From NCBI GenBank assembly GCA_963791885.1, contig CAWBUL010000004.1, positions 1 through 64,000 on the forward strand: a stretch of DNA of 64,000 bases, in the 5' to 3' direction. A program made the translations under genes and the position numbers. The number at the start of each line of letters is the position of its first letter. The first letter of the stretch is position 1. Shown here in pieces: positions 33,521 through 42,989 of this stretch. This DNA is from CAVSUZ01 sp963791885 (GTDB lineage Bacteria > Pseudomonadota > Alphaproteobacteria > Acetobacterales > Acetobacteraceae). The notes beneath the pieces are model-generated. The model saw only the letters and a program-made list of their open reading frames with translations, was not told the origin of the DNA and searched no databases.

Positions 33521-34552
33521 TCAGCCCAAACCGCGGACGATCGGAGGACCAAGCCGGTTTGCCACCGGCAAGGGAAGTCGCTTCCAGGCGGCAACAAAGA
33601 AACGGTATTTCGGATTGAGCGGATTGTTGTCCGGAATCCCGGAGCCCGGCTGCAGGTGGTAGCGGTAGTGCAGCGGCTCTGGCTCGAACCCCCAATTGCG
33701 CTTGAAGGCATAGGAGCCCGTGCCGAGCTTGCTGCGGCCGAAGTCGAACAGGCGGCAGCCGCGGGCCGCGGCGCGGCGCATCACGTCCCAATACATGAAG
33801 TCATTTCCTGCACAGCTGCGGGCGAGGCTGGACCCACCCCCGTAATAGGGCAAAACCTCGTCGCCGTGGTAGAAATTCAGCACCGATGCCACCGGGTTTC
33901 CGTCCCGCAACACCGTCACGACATCCGACATACTGGGAAAAGCCTCCAGCAGAACCTGAAAATAGCGACGAGAAAACACGGGGGTGCCGAGGTTGCGCAC
34001 GCTTTCCGCGTAGATCCGGTGCAGCGGGTCGGCGCTGCGTGAGACCACGCCGGTGAGCCCGTTCTGGATCCCTTTCCGCACCATCGCGCGTTGCTTGCGA
34101 GGGATCGCCTTCATATTCGCGTCGTCGCTCCCACTGATACCCTTGCGGAAGGTTACATACAGTTCTGGGCGTTCGACCCACTCGCTCTCCACGGCATCGC
34201 GATGCCGGAATTCCACAGCGGATGCGCCTGTCTCTTTACAAAGCTGCTCGGCGTAGCGCTGCAGTGCCTGGGCCGACTCATCGTCGGCGGATAGCGGGCC
34301 GCCATAGACGCAGAACGGTGCGGAGACGAGCGTGTTGCCGAAAACCAGGGTGCGCATATGCACGAGCGGCAGTACCCCTGTTATGGCCCCGTCCTGTTCT
34401 GCAGCCACGTAATAGGTCCGATGTCCGAAGGCGCGGGCAATCACGTCGCGCCAGGTCGAGAGGTGAAAAAACGTTCCTTGCGGATGGGCGCGCACGAACG
34501 CATCCCATGCGGAGTGGGCCGCAGGATCCAGGGGGCGGACGCCGACAGCCAT
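33521..34552 (-). CDS. FemAB-like protein, XrtA/PEP-CTERM associated
   Basis: 343 residues from ATG 34552 (MAVGVRPLDPAAHSAWDAFV). It has tandem GNAT-like folds of the FemAB type (HPQGTFFHLSTWRDVIARAF; KAIPRKQRAMVRKGIQNGLT; VASVLNFYHGDEVLPYYGGG; CRLFDFGRSKLGTGSYAFKR). In XrtA loci this family always accompanies the exosortase, but its acceptor is unknown; transfer of an aminoacyl or acyl group to a surface polymer is inferred from FemAB. Spacing to neighbours is 8 and 2 nt, so it is in one operon. Confidence 0.92.
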   Translation of the reverse strand: MAVGVRPLDPAAHSAWDAFVRAHPQGTFFHLSTWRDVIARAFGHRTYYVAAEQDGAITGVLPLVHMRTLVFGNTLVSAPFCVYGGPLSADDESAQALQRYAEQLCKETGASAVEFRHRDAVESEWVERPELYVTFRKGISGSDDANMKAIPRKQRAMVRKGIQNGLTGVVSRSADPLHRIYAESVRNLGTPVFSRRYFQVLLEAFPSMSDVVTVLRDGNPVASVLNFYHGDEVLPYYGGGSSLARSCAGNDFMYWDVMRRAAARGCRLFDFGRSKLGTGSYAFKRNWGFEPEPLHYRYHLQPGSGIPDNNPLNPKYRFFVAAWKRLPLPVANRLGPPIVRGLG

Positions 34553-34554
34553 GC

Positions 34555-35433
34555 TTAGGCCGGAACCGCATCGGCCAAGGCCGGACGCTCGGCAAGGTGC
34601 GTCGCGAATACGACGTCCATGCGGTCCCAGCGGAAATCGCGCAGGGCGCGGCCCAACTTGCGCTCCATTCGGCCCAGGTTGGTGTAGTGCCGGATGCGAG
34701 ACTTCCAGCCACAGCCTGCGATGCGCGGCTGGCCAGGATCGATCTCCCAGGGGTGGAAGTAGAATATCCCGGACATTCGGTCTGACCGGTTCACGTGCCG
34801 CAGGCCGGTGGCATACAACTGGTACGGCAACAGCCGCGCATAACCCCCACCGGAGCATGGGAAGTTGCGTCCGCGGATGCGTGCTGTGGTCATGGGAAAT
34901 TCCCAGATCGAGCAACCCGCCGGATGAAATGGCGTCCGCGGCGCGTCCGGCATGCCATATAAGTCGTGTCGGATCGGATTTATGCTAGAGCTGTATTGAT
35001 AACCCTCGGCCTCCAGAACCGCGAACGCCCACTGGTTCTGCGTACCGATGGAGAACGTCGCAGCGCGGTACCCAATCACTGGCACGCTCCCTACGTCCTC
35101 CAGTATTCGGCGGGTACGTCCTACATCGGCGCGAAATGTTGGCGGGTCCTGGGACGTTGCAAGTGTATGGTCCCAGCCATGACTGGCGAGTTCGTGGCCA
35201 CCCTCGACGATCCGACGAATCAGCGCGGGATGGCGCTCAGCCACCCAGCCGAGGGTGAAGAATGTCGCCCGTACGCCGGTATCCGCAAAGATTTGCAACA
35301 CGCGTTCAGTGTTTGGCTCGACCCGGCTCTCGTAATCGTTCCACCGAGCGCGCGGCACGCAATGGGCAAAAGCCTGGACCTGGAAGTAATCCTCCACGTC
35401 CACTGTCATGGCATTGCAAAGGTGGTCGGCCAT
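34555..35433 (-). CDS. polysaccharide deacetylase, XrtA associated
   Basis: 292 residues from ATG 35433 (MADHLCNAMTVDVEDYFQVQ). NodB-type domain: TVDVED carries the metal-binding Asp, VEGGHELASHGWDHTLA the His pair, and a DUF3473 extension follows (GCSIWEFPMTTARIRGRNFP; SGIFYFHPWEIDPGQPRIAG). It would remove acetyl groups from the exopolysaccharide. This TIGR03006-like subgroup is confined to exosortase EPS loci. Confidence 0.93.
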   Translation of the reverse strand: MADHLCNAMTVDVEDYFQVQAFAHCVPRARWNDYESRVEPNTERVLQIFADTGVRATFFTLGWVAERHPALIRRIVEGGHELASHGWDHTLATSQDPPTFRADVGRTRRILEDVGSVPVIGYRAATFSIGTQNQWAFAVLEAEGYQYSSSINPIRHDLYGMPDAPRTPFHPAGCSIWEFPMTTARIRGRNFPCSGGGYARLLPYQLYATGLRHVNRSDRMSGIFYFHPWEIDPGQPRIAGCGWKSRIRHYTNLGRMERKLGRALRDFRWDRMDVVFATHLAERPALADAVPA

Positions 35434-35446
35434 CGGCCGTTCGCCG

Positions 35447-36421
35447 TCACGCACGCGTTTGGATCCCGCCGAGTACGTCGAGCAACCGGCGGAAAATGCG
35501 CTCCTGGCGCGCCGTACTACGCTCCAGCTCACTGACCCGACGGGACAGTTCCTCCACACCGCTGCCATTCGTGGCCGGGTGGGGCATCGGCGTCTTCGTG
35601 GTGGCCGGCCCGAGATCCTGTTCCAATTCGGACGCGACGGCATCCACCATGTTCGCGGTGATGACGTGCGCCTCTTCCAGGGCACCAAATAGCAGAATCC
35701 GGGTGCACAACGTATTGATCCTCCGCGGAATGCCGCCGGTTCTCCGGAACAGCACTTCGAAGGCCGCGGGGTCCCACTCAGGGTCTTCCATCCAGCTCAC
35801 CATGCGGAGCCGGTGTTCCACGTAAGCCTGCGTCTCACCCTGGGTCAGTGGGCCAAGGTGATAGGACGCCAGGACACGTTGGCGAAGCTGGTCGAGCTCA
35901 GGACTGGCGAGGATCGGGCGGAATTGCGGCTGCCCGAGCAGGATCGTCTGCAACGATGGCTTTCCGTCAATGGTTATATTCGATAGCATGCGGAGTTCTT
36001 CGAGCGCCGCGAAGGACAGATTCTGTACTTCGTCCACCACGAGCAGGCACCGGCGGCCCTGGGAACGGTGTTCTCGCAGCGTCTGTTCGAAACGCCGGAG
36101 TAAGCTAGCCTTGTCGGCGCTGGGGCTGTTGGCGCCGAAGCTGGTGACGACAAGCCGCAGCAGATCGTCGTTCGAGACTTGCGTGGTCACCACACGGCCG
36201 ATCGTGTAGCTGCGACGATCGAGCTGTGCCCACAGCTGCTCCACCAGCGTCGTCTTCCCTGCTCCGACCTCGCCGGTGATGACAACGAAGCCTTCCTGCT
36301 GCGATAGGCCATAGATCAGGTGGGAAATTGCGCGGTTGTGGCTCGCGCTGCCGAAAAAGAATCGCGGATCGGGTGTGAGCGCGAAGGGGACGCCGTTCAG
36401 ATGATAGAATTTCTCATACAC
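35447..36421 (-). CDS. XrtA-associated ExeA-like AAA ATPase
   Basis: 324 residues. Walker A GEVGAGKT (50-57), Walker B RCLLVVDEVQNLS, arginine-finger region LASPELDQLRQRVLASYHLG, and TGGIPRRINTLCTRILL. It belongs to the ExeA/GspA-like ATPases found in XrtA loci (TIGR03015 type). A C-terminal heptad-like helix (VEELSRRVSELERSTARQER) may mediate oligomerisation. Role in EPS export is unknown. The upstream outer-membrane gene ends 8 nt before its start. Confidence 0.92.
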   Translation of the reverse strand: MYEKFYHLNGVPFALTPDPRFFFGSASHNRAISHLIYGLSQQEGFVVITGEVGAGKTTLVEQLWAQLDRRSYTIGRVVTTQVSNDDLLRLVVTSFGANSPSADKASLLRRFEQTLREHRSQGRRCLLVVDEVQNLSFAALEELRMLSNITIDGKPSLQTILLGQPQFRPILASPELDQLRQRVLASYHLGPLTQGETQAYVEHRLRMVSWMEDPEWDPAAFEVLFRRTGGIPRRINTLCTRILLFGALEEAHVITANMVDAVASELEQDLGPATTKTPMPHPATNGSGVEELSRRVSELERSTARQERIFRRLLDVLGGIQTRA

Positions 36422-36429
36422 GGTTCAGA

Positions 36430-38136
36430 TCAAAACGTTCGGGTGATGGTCAGCAGGACGAGATTGTCATACATCGGAACGCCCGGTACGTTCGATTTAC
36501 GATCAAGAAAGCTATAGGCGGCTGTGCCGATCAGCTTGTCGGTGAAAAAGTATTGGAGCTGCGTTCCCGCGCTATAGAAGGTTTCGTTCTGGTCGTTGTT
36601 CGTGTTGCGCGCACCATAGCTCAGTGTGGTAGTGAGACTGGCCCGCATCGTAAGCTCGTGCATCCACTGCCCGGTCACGCTGGTGCTGACGTTGTTAAAC
36701 AGTTGTTGTGACTGAAATGCGGCGATTGCCTCTTCATTCGAATGTGTCACGTTGAGCGCAAGCGTATCACGGTCGAAAGCGGTGATTACTCCGGCATTCA
36801 GCTGGTGCCCGCGATTAAGCTGGTTTGTCACACCCCCGAGCGCATTCACCAGCGATACAGGTGCACTCGTGTTTAGCGCGATAGCGTTGCCCAGCGGGCT
36901 CACTCCGGCAGCCTCTAACTGAGTCTGAATATCCTGCAAATCCGTCGTCAGTCCGGTCGAATAGCTCGCCGTAAGCGTCGTCCGCGCTGTCACCGCGTAA
37001 TTCATGCTTGCCTGGAAACCGGTGACACCATCGTGATGGCCATATTCGACCGTGATCTGGCTCTGGTCGTTCGGGAGCAGGGTTGTGCCCACTCCCCATA
37101 CCCCGTCGTTGATCGAGATATGCGGAGTGGTGTTGTTGTACTTTATGCTCTCGGCGCCGAACTCGCCGAACACAATGACTGACTGTCGCAGCGCGTAGCC
37201 GATCTTGTTGTCGAAGATGGAGAACTCCGAGTCACCAGACACGCCGGTGCCCGTCGTCTTGGACGCGTCGATCGTCGTAACGTTGAGGAAGCGGCCCCAG
37301 TCACTGCCGCTCGTGAACTGCCCGATAGCTTCTCCGGTGAAGGTCTGTTCACCCGGACCGATCGGTCCACCTATCGAACCGTTGCTGGTCTGGCTGGAAG
37401 AGCTCTCCGTCAGGTTCAATCCGAGTTTGCCGGTCCCGAAATCGCCAAACTGGTGCAGCAAGTAGGGGGTGACGCCTGAAGACGTCACCTGGCTGAGATT
37501 GGACTTGCTGAGGCTTGCTCCGCCGCCTGAGCTGAACCCGGTGTTCGTTATCTGCGGCAAGCCTAGTCCGACATTGGTGAACCCGCCATTGGTCGGCGCG
37601 AGGGACGCGAACACCCGCGCGTTGACGAAGAACGTATCCTGAACAAGTTCCGCGGTTCCGAAGCCCAGGGCCTGTTGTCCAACCGAATTCTGGCTAGAGT
37701 TGCGCGCATAAATCCGGAAGACCGGGCTGTAATTGAGGTTGAATTTGATCCGGTTCGAATCGTCGGCAACCGCTATGCCCGGCGCAATCAGCGTAATGAG
37801 GTCCCAGCGTCGGTCCGATTCCGACTGGAAAATGTTATCATTGTACTCCTCGCCGAGCGTGATGCGCGGCACGATCTGAAAGCCAGGCCCTGGCTGGATG
37901 CCAAGGCTCGGAGGAATGTTCGTCTCGTACTGATAGTTGGGCGTCGGAGTGTTCTCCGCGGGAGACGGGTAGGGAGAGGTGAGGGACGGTGAACCGAGCG
38001 GACTCGAACCGAGCGGACTGAGTGGAGACGCGGCTTGAGCCGAGGCCCTCTCAGCCGCGAAGCTGCTCAGCCCGGCCACCAGGGAAACGACGACCACAGC
38101 CGTCCAGCCCCGGCCTTGCACTCCCTCTACGATCAT
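36430..38136 (-). CDS. XrtA-associated outer-membrane beta-barrel protein
   Basis: 568 residues with a signal peptide (GWTAVVVVSLVAGLSSFAAE). After a Pro/Ser-rich linker the mature part shows alternating strands and short turns throughout, for example KIGYALRQSVIVFGEFGAES and TARTTLTASYSTGLTTDLQD, and ends NLVLLTITRTF with a terminal Phe as in outer-membrane barrels. This fits the TIGR03016 PEP-CTERM/EPS-associated barrel family, possibly the outer-membrane EPS pore. It lies between the kinase and ATPase genes of the operon. Confidence 0.9.
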   Translation of the reverse strand: MIVEGVQGRGWTAVVVVSLVAGLSSFAAERASAQAASPLSPLGSSPLGSPSLTSPYPSPAENTPTPNYQYETNIPPSLGIQPGPGFQIVPRITLGEEYNDNIFQSESDRRWDLITLIAPGIAVADDSNRIKFNLNYSPVFRIYARNSSQNSVGQQALGFGTAELVQDTFFVNARVFASLAPTNGGFTNVGLGLPQITNTGFSSGGGASLSKSNLSQVTSSGVTPYLLHQFGDFGTGKLGLNLTESSSSQTSNGSIGGPIGPGEQTFTGEAIGQFTSGSDWGRFLNVTTIDASKTTGTGVSGDSEFSIFDNKIGYALRQSVIVFGEFGAESIKYNNTTPHISINDGVWGVGTTLLPNDQSQITVEYGHHDGVTGFQASMNYAVTARTTLTASYSTGLTTDLQDIQTQLEAAGVSPLGNAIALNTSAPVSLVNALGGVTNQLNRGHQLNAGVITAFDRDTLALNVTHSNEEAIAAFQSQQLFNNVSTSVTGQWMHELTMRASLTTTLSYGARNTNNDQNETFYSAGTQLQYFFTDKLIGTAAYSFLDRKSNVPGVPMYDNLVLLTITRTF

Positions 38137-38160
38137 CCTCCCCTTCTCGCAATTCGTGTC

Positions 38161-39027
38161 TCACGATGTATACGCGTAAGAATACGCTCCGAAACTACGC
38201 GGGGTGGACATTCGTACCTTATTCAAGAGAAGCGTGATCGACGCGCAACTCTGGATTACATCCAGTGCGGCCTCAACCTCCTCGCGCTGGGTGCTCTCAG
38301 CTTCGACCACGAACACTGTCTGTCCCACATAAGGGGCCAGCGCCGAGGGGTCGCTTGTGGACAGGCAGGGCGACATGTCGATAACAATCAGACGCTCGGG
38401 GAACCGACGACCCAGGGACTGCAACGCGCGGACAGTCTGCTCGGTCAGGAACAGCTCGGACCGGGCGGTTTGCAGGCCGCCTGCGGGAAGGATGGACATT
38501 AAGGGAAACTCAGTCGCGTGCAGCAGGTCTAACGGGTCGCGGCCGGGATCCGAGGCCAGCTCGATCAATCCGGGGAATTGCATCAGCCCGAGCTTATCGC
38601 TGAGGGATGCCTGCTTTGGGTCGGCATCGACAAGCAGCACCGGTCGATCTCCCTGGCGTGCCAAGCCCGCAGCCAGATTGAGGGCCGTGAACGTCTTGCC
38701 CTCGCGCGGCTTCGCGCTTGTGACCATGAGGAGATTACTGAATCCGTCTTGCCCTCCATCGGCGGGGAACGCGAGACGGACCAACTGGTGCTGTACCAGC
38801 CGGAACTCGTCCGCCGCTTTACGCCGCAACGACCCCGGCTCGATAAGGCCGGCCGCGGTCAGCGCCTCCGCCGTGATCGCCGGATGGAGCGATGTCGCGA
38901 AACCGTTGACTGTGCCAGGCAGCGGTGCGGCAGACGATGCCGCATCCTGTCCGGCCGGTGCGCCGGTCATCGATGGGGCGGCGCCGCTTTTCAGGAGCTG
39001 CTCGGCAGCCCGCTCGATGAGATGCAT
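38161..39027 (-). CDS. XrtA-associated tyrosine autokinase (BY-kinase)
   Basis: 288 residues from ATG 39027 (MHLIERAAEQLLKSG). Cytosolic bacterial tyrosine kinase: Walker A-like SAKPREGKTFTALNLA, Walker A' VLLVDADPKQASLSDKLG and Walker B RLIVIDMSPCLSTSDPSAL. The C-terminus carries a Tyr cluster (FGAYSYAYTS) for autophosphorylation. It would work with the Wzz-like protein encoded just upstream, controlling polymer length. Confidence 0.92.
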   Translation of the reverse strand: MHLIERAAEQLLKSGAAPSMTGAPAGQDAASSAAPLPGTVNGFATSLHPAITAEALTAAGLIEPGSLRRKAADEFRLVQHQLVRLAFPADGGQDGFSNLLMVTSAKPREGKTFTALNLAAGLARQGDRPVLLVDADPKQASLSDKLGLMQFPGLIELASDPGRDPLDLLHATEFPLMSILPAGGLQTARSELFLTEQTVRALQSLGRRFPERLIVIDMSPCLSTSDPSALAPYVGQTVFVVEAESTQREEVEAALDVIQSCASITLLLNKVRMSTPRSFGAYSYAYTS

Positions 39028-39046
39028 TTTGTTCAAGGACGCCGCC

Positions 39047-40559
39047 TCACACCATTGCCATTGTGTGCAGAATACGCACGAGCAGGCCGCCATACACCGC
39101 TACGAGACCCAAAATGGCGAGGCTGAACCCCGCGGTGGCGAGCATCGGACGAGACCGGCGTTGGACTGAGAGCAGCGATATGCCGCCGACAACCGGCAAG
39201 CCCAGGCTGCGCAAGTCCTCGACGATCCAGAACGATTGATCCAGCTGGCTCAGAAGGACAGGGACCGCGAAACCGATGCCCAGCCCGACCAGGAGAACAG
39301 CGGAGACGAGGAGCACCCGGTTCGGAGTGTCGGGGATCGTCGGGAGTATAGGCGGATCGACGATCCGGATCTGCACCTTGTCGGCCTGGGTGTCGGCTGC
39401 CTGACCGATATTCGCTGACTGCAGGCGCGATAGTAGGTCCTCATAGCTCTTGCGCAGCACGCTGTAGTCGCGGTCCATATTCTCATATTCGACGACTAGG
39501 TTCGGACGCTCCTTTTCCACCTGCTCAAGTTTCCCTTTTAAGTCTTTCAATAGCGCGATCTGCCGCTGCAATGCGGCGATCGTCCCCTTCGTTTCGGCGA
39601 GCTTGAGCGCGATCTGCTCCTGCCCGACCGGATCCCCGCTCGGTCCTACCGAAGCACTGGTCGACGGCAAACCCTTAAGCGCCTCGATCTGCTGCTTGGC
39701 GGCAATGACATCGGGGAAGTTGTCGGTGTAACGCATTTCCAGCATCTTAAGGTTGGCTTCGGCCGCTGCGAGCTGGGGATTGGCTGCCGCCACTCGGCCG
39801 GCGCTGCCCTTGCCTTGCCCTGACATATCCTTCTGCAACTGCTCCGCGAGGATCGTGTTGTCCTGCAGAGATCCCTGCAAGGCATCGAGCTTGGAATTCA
39901 GTGCATCCAGTGGCTGTAGCCCGTCATTGTTGTCCTTCTGCCCGTCATTCGAGAACAACGCCGGGTACTGGGCACGGAAAGCCGCGCGCCGCTGATCTGC
40001 CGCCCGCAACTGAATTTCATAGGAGGCGATTTGACGCTGCAGGAATGCCCGTGCGTTCTCCATATCCGTCCGGTTTCGGCTGGACGCATTCTCGATGAAG
40101 ATGTTCAGCAGGGTGTTGACGACGTTCTGCGCCATCTGGGGGCTTCGATCGCTGTAACTGATCCAGAACACCCCGCGCGGATCAGTCGGCTTCTGCGCGA
40201 CCGTAATCCTCTTCTGCAGCGATGCAATCAACGCATCACGCTGGGCGGCATCGTTGACCGTCAGCTCCAGGTCAGTCTTAGACACCAGCCTCTCCAGGTT
40301 CGGCCGGCTCAGCAGCGTCTGCTGCAGCACCGCAAGCCTGTCCGCCGGCGTCGCATCGACCGCCAAACCCTTCAGCAGCGGCGTCAGTACCCGCGTCCGT
40401 GTCGACGTAAAGCCGAGAATTGCTCGTGTACTGGTTGGGTATCAGGCTGACCACCCCCCAGCCGATCAGGCAGGCAAGCCAGGCGACCCCAAGTCCAAGC
40501 CAGCGGCGGCGCCAGACAGCCCGAAGATACCGGCGGAATAACGTCAGGAATACGTCCAT
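39047..40559 (-). pseudogene. Wzz/GumC-like EPS chain-length determinant, one frameshift
   Basis: Starts at ATG 40559 (MDVFLTLFRRYLRAVWRRRW) with a first membrane segment (LGVAWLACLIGWGVVSLIPN). The frame breaks near 40390, where the coding strand has GCGGGTACTG; with one G fewer it would read VDTDAVLTPLLKGLAVDATP and join the long frame that runs to 39047. The remaining 439 residues have coiled coil (IALLKDLKGKLEQVEKERPN), the PxxP-like region VDPPILPTIPDTPNRVLLVS and a second membrane segment. Restored length about 503 residues. It would be the periplasmic partner of the kinase. Because the rest is perfectly conserved in pattern, an insertion error is likely. Confidence 0.88.
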
Positions 40560-40623
40560 CGCGGAAACCCTAAAACCAGGATTGGGGGATTATAAGCGTA
40601 TCGCCGGGCTGAAGCCTTATATT

Positions 40624-41217
40624 TTAACTCATGTCACCATCGTTGATCAGGTCCTCGAGGTGGACATGGATGTCCTCCGTCTTGCCGTTCGGCTCCCGCC
40701 GGACCACCAGGGCACGGTTGCCAGCCGCGTATTTCGTCAGACCTTTGGTTTGCACGAGCACATCCAGCACACGTAGTCCATCACGATAGGGAATCGCCTG
40801 CGGCTCAGCCGCCTCTCCGATGACTTTGATCTGCTGATCAAGCGGGCCAACGAAATTCTTCACAATCACGGTGACCTTTGGGTCCTTCACGTATTCGGTC
40901 AGCCGATGCCCGATGTTGTCGGCCAGCTGCGCCGGCGTCAGCCCGGCCGCCTGGATGTCCTGGACAAGCGGGATAGAAATCTTACCGTCGGGCCGCACCG
41001 ACACGGAATCCTCGCTTAGCTGCGGGGACTGATAGACGAACACCCCGAGTTCATCGCCCGCGCCTATGATATAGGTACCCCCTTTATCCGGAGCGCCCGA
41101 GACGGCTGATGGCTGCACTCCTTGAGGCGGCATTGTGCACGCGGCCAGAATGAGGCTTGTGAGCAGTACGCCAACATGGCGCAGGGGCCGACTAAGCACG
41201 CAAATATGATCCTTCAT
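40624..41217 (-). CDS. Wza-like polysaccharide export lipoprotein
   Basis: 197 residues with a lipoprotein signal (VGVLLTSLILAAC, Cys 27). Polysaccharide-export domain: YIIGAGDELGVFVYQSPQLS, SVRPDGKISIPLVQDIQAAG and EYVKDPKVTVIVKNFVGPL, then a SLBB domain (IKVIGEAAEPQAIPYRDGLR). It is short, as in EpsE of XrtA loci, and lacks the C-terminal helix of Wza, so the barrel gene may supply the outer-membrane pore. First gene of the leftward EPS operon; tRNA-Val lies 25 nt upstream. Confidence 0.92.
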   Translation of the reverse strand: MKDHICVLSRPLRHVGVLLTSLILAACTMPPQGVQPSAVSGAPDKGGTYIIGAGDELGVFVYQSPQLSEDSVSVRPDGKISIPLVQDIQAAGLTPAQLADNIGHRLTEYVKDPKVTVIVKNFVGPLDQQIKVIGEAAEPQAIPYRDGLRVLDVLVQTKGLTKYAAGNRALVVRREPNGKTEDIHVHLEDLINDGDMS

Positions 41218-41242
41218 ATCGAGGCCCGGCCGTCAAGCACGC

Positions 41243-41316
41243 TGGTAGGCGCGGAAGGAGTTGAACCCCCGCCTCTGCTACGTAAAAGCAGCGCTCTACC
41301 ACTGAGCTACGCGCCT
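41243..41316 (-). tRNA. tRNA-Val(TAC)
   Basis: 74 nt with encoded CCA. Acceptor AGGCGCG pairs with CGCGCCT. D arm GCTCAGTGGTAGAGC, anticodon arm CTGCT-TTTACGT-AGCAG with anticodon TAC (reads GTA, Val), T arm GGGGGTTCAACTCC. It lies in the gap between the divergent EPS operon and the sugar transferase and points toward the EPS operon. Confidence 0.94.
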
Positions 41317-41586
41317 GCACGAGCTCGCGCCATCGGGCGATATCGGTCCCGTCTGCTAACATCCCGGCTGCTTGGCTTCAACCAAAAATCGTGGCGCAGG
41401 CACCTAAATTACACTCCTGTACCGGATGGTGGTCCCGTAAAGATTTCCTTGACCCTGCTCGAAATTGGGCTAACTTCCCGGACGTTCGTTCGGGACCATT
41501 CACGTCCCGCAGCGTGTGGTGATATTGCGTCTACGCAACCATGCGTTGCTGGATGAGCATATACCGGCGGCTCAGGGGGTGCAACG
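41317..41586. promoter_or_regulatory. intergenic region upstream of the sugar transferase
   Basis: 270 nt between tRNA-Val (leftward) and the sugar transferase (rightward). It should hold promoters for both. I see no gene and no strong operator-like palindrome; the sequence is less GC-rich in places (AAATTACACTCCTG; TGGTGATATTGCG). Confidence 0.4.
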
Positions 41587-42954
41587 ATGACGCGTGTGTT
41601 CGGCCGATACGTTCCGGTCGAGATGGCTGTCCTCGCGTTAATCGAATCGCTGGTGAGTTTCACAATCCTCTGGGGCGTGATGTCCGCTCGCGGCAGTGGC
41701 CATTTCTCCTGGGCCGCGTTCGATATCCATCTCGCAAACCGCGCCGCTTGGCTCGCGCTCACAATCGTTGTCTGCGCTGTCACAATCGGCCTCTACCGGC
41801 TGGAAGTCTGTCTCGACCGCCGCCGCCTTATCCTCAACGCGTCGGTTGCCGCCGTCCTGGCCTTCCCCGCCGCCCTGATCGTGGGCGGCCAGTTCGGCGA
41901 CGGACTCACCCGCACCTATGCCGTCGGGGTCGCCAAGGTCCTGGTCGTCTGGTTTGCCTTCGCCATCACCATCCGCTTTCTCGCAAGCACTCTACAGAAC
42001 CACCTGCGGCTTCGCCGCCGCATCCTGCTCGTCGGTGCCGACCCAGCTGCATTGAGCCGAAGCGCCGGCGTGTCCGCCTTGCGCGGCCGCCTGTTCGACC
42101 CCGTAGCTTCCTCGATCCCCGTGGCAGAACTCGGGACATTGGAGCCGGAAACGCTGCGTCGCCGCGGCACCTGGGGTATGGTCATCTCAGCCGATGTCGC
42201 ACATAGCGCCGATCCGCAGCAGCAGAAGGCTCTGATCGATTGCCGCCTGCGCGGTATCCGACTGTTCGACGAGGTGTCCTTCTCGGAGCAGCATCTCGGA
42301 CGCGTCAATCTGGAGTGCATTGGCGCGTCATGGTTTCTCCAGAGCGATGGGTTCTGGGTTGGGTATCTGTCCTGCGCCGTCAAGCGAGCGATCGACATCA
42401 TTGCCAGTCTGGTGCTGCTGATCCTGACCCTTCCGCTCATGCTGGGAGTCTCTATCCTTATTCGCCTCGAAACGCCTGGCCCCGCCCTGTATCGGCAAGA
42501 GCGCGTAGGACTGCACGGCAAGATATTCACCCTCTTTAAGTTCCGCAGCATGCGGGTGGATGCCGAAGCCGGCGGCAAACCGGTCTGGGCTGCGAAGCGT
42601 GATCCCCGCATCACCCGTGTCGGTTCAATCATCCGGCAAACCAGGATCGATGAACTGCCTCAGCTTCTCAACGTGCTCCGCGGAGAAATGAGTTTGACGG
42701 GCCCTCGGCCAGAGCGCCCGCTGTTCGTCGAACAACTCGATGCGGTAATCCCCTTCTACGCAGTCCGTAGCTACGTGAAGCCCGGCATAACAGGGTGGGC
42801 CCAGGTCAATTACCCTTACGGTGCATCAGTCGAGGACGCTCGCGAGAAGCTCAGCTACGACCTCTACTACGTCAAGAATCGCGGCGTGGTTCTCGACCTT
42901 CTGATCCTCATCTCCACGGTGCGGGTCATTCTGTTTCGGGAAGGGGCGCGATAG
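41587..42954 (+). CDS. undecaprenyl-phosphate sugar phosphotransferase (PEP-CTERM/EPS type)
   Basis: Transfers a sugar-1-phosphate to undecaprenyl phosphate, starting EPS repeat-unit synthesis. 455 residues: four N-terminal membrane segments (about 10-125), a CoA-binding-like domain (RRRILLVGADPAALSRSAGV), then the catalytic PF02397 domain with a fifth membrane segment (AIDIIASLVLLILTLPLML), LFKFRSMRVDAE and DELPQLLNVLRGEMSLTGPR. The N-terminal domain fits the TIGR03013 subgroup of exosortase loci. It is divergent from the rest of the EPS cluster. Confidence 0.93.
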   Translation: MTRVFGRYVPVEMAVLALIESLVSFTILWGVMSARGSGHFSWAAFDIHLANRAAWLALTIVVCAVTIGLYRLEVCLDRRRLILNASVAAVLAFPAALIVGGQFGDGLTRTYAVGVAKVLVVWFAFAITIRFLASTLQNHLRLRRRILLVGADPAALSRSAGVSALRGRLFDPVASSIPVAELGTLEPETLRRRGTWGMVISADVAHSADPQQQKALIDCRLRGIRLFDEVSFSEQHLGRVNLECIGASWFLQSDGFWVGYLSCAVKRAIDIIASLVLLILTLPLMLGVSILIRLETPGPALYRQERVGLHGKIFTLFKFRSMRVDAEAGGKPVWAAKRDPRITRVGSIIRQTRIDELPQLLNVLRGEMSLTGPRPERPLFVEQLDAVIPFYAVRSYVKPGITGWAQVNYPYGASVEDAREKLSYDLYYVKNRGVVLDLLILISTVRVILFREGAR

Positions 42955-42989
42955 GCGCTGGGTCGGGCTGACGGAGCGCTCTCACGGTC

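Noticed and set aside
32742..33662. 306-codon plus-strand frame opposite the exosortase
   Set aside because: Antisense to the exosortase whose catalytic Cys, Arg and His are all visible; the translation is Glu/Gln/Arg-rich from antisense hydrophobic codons.
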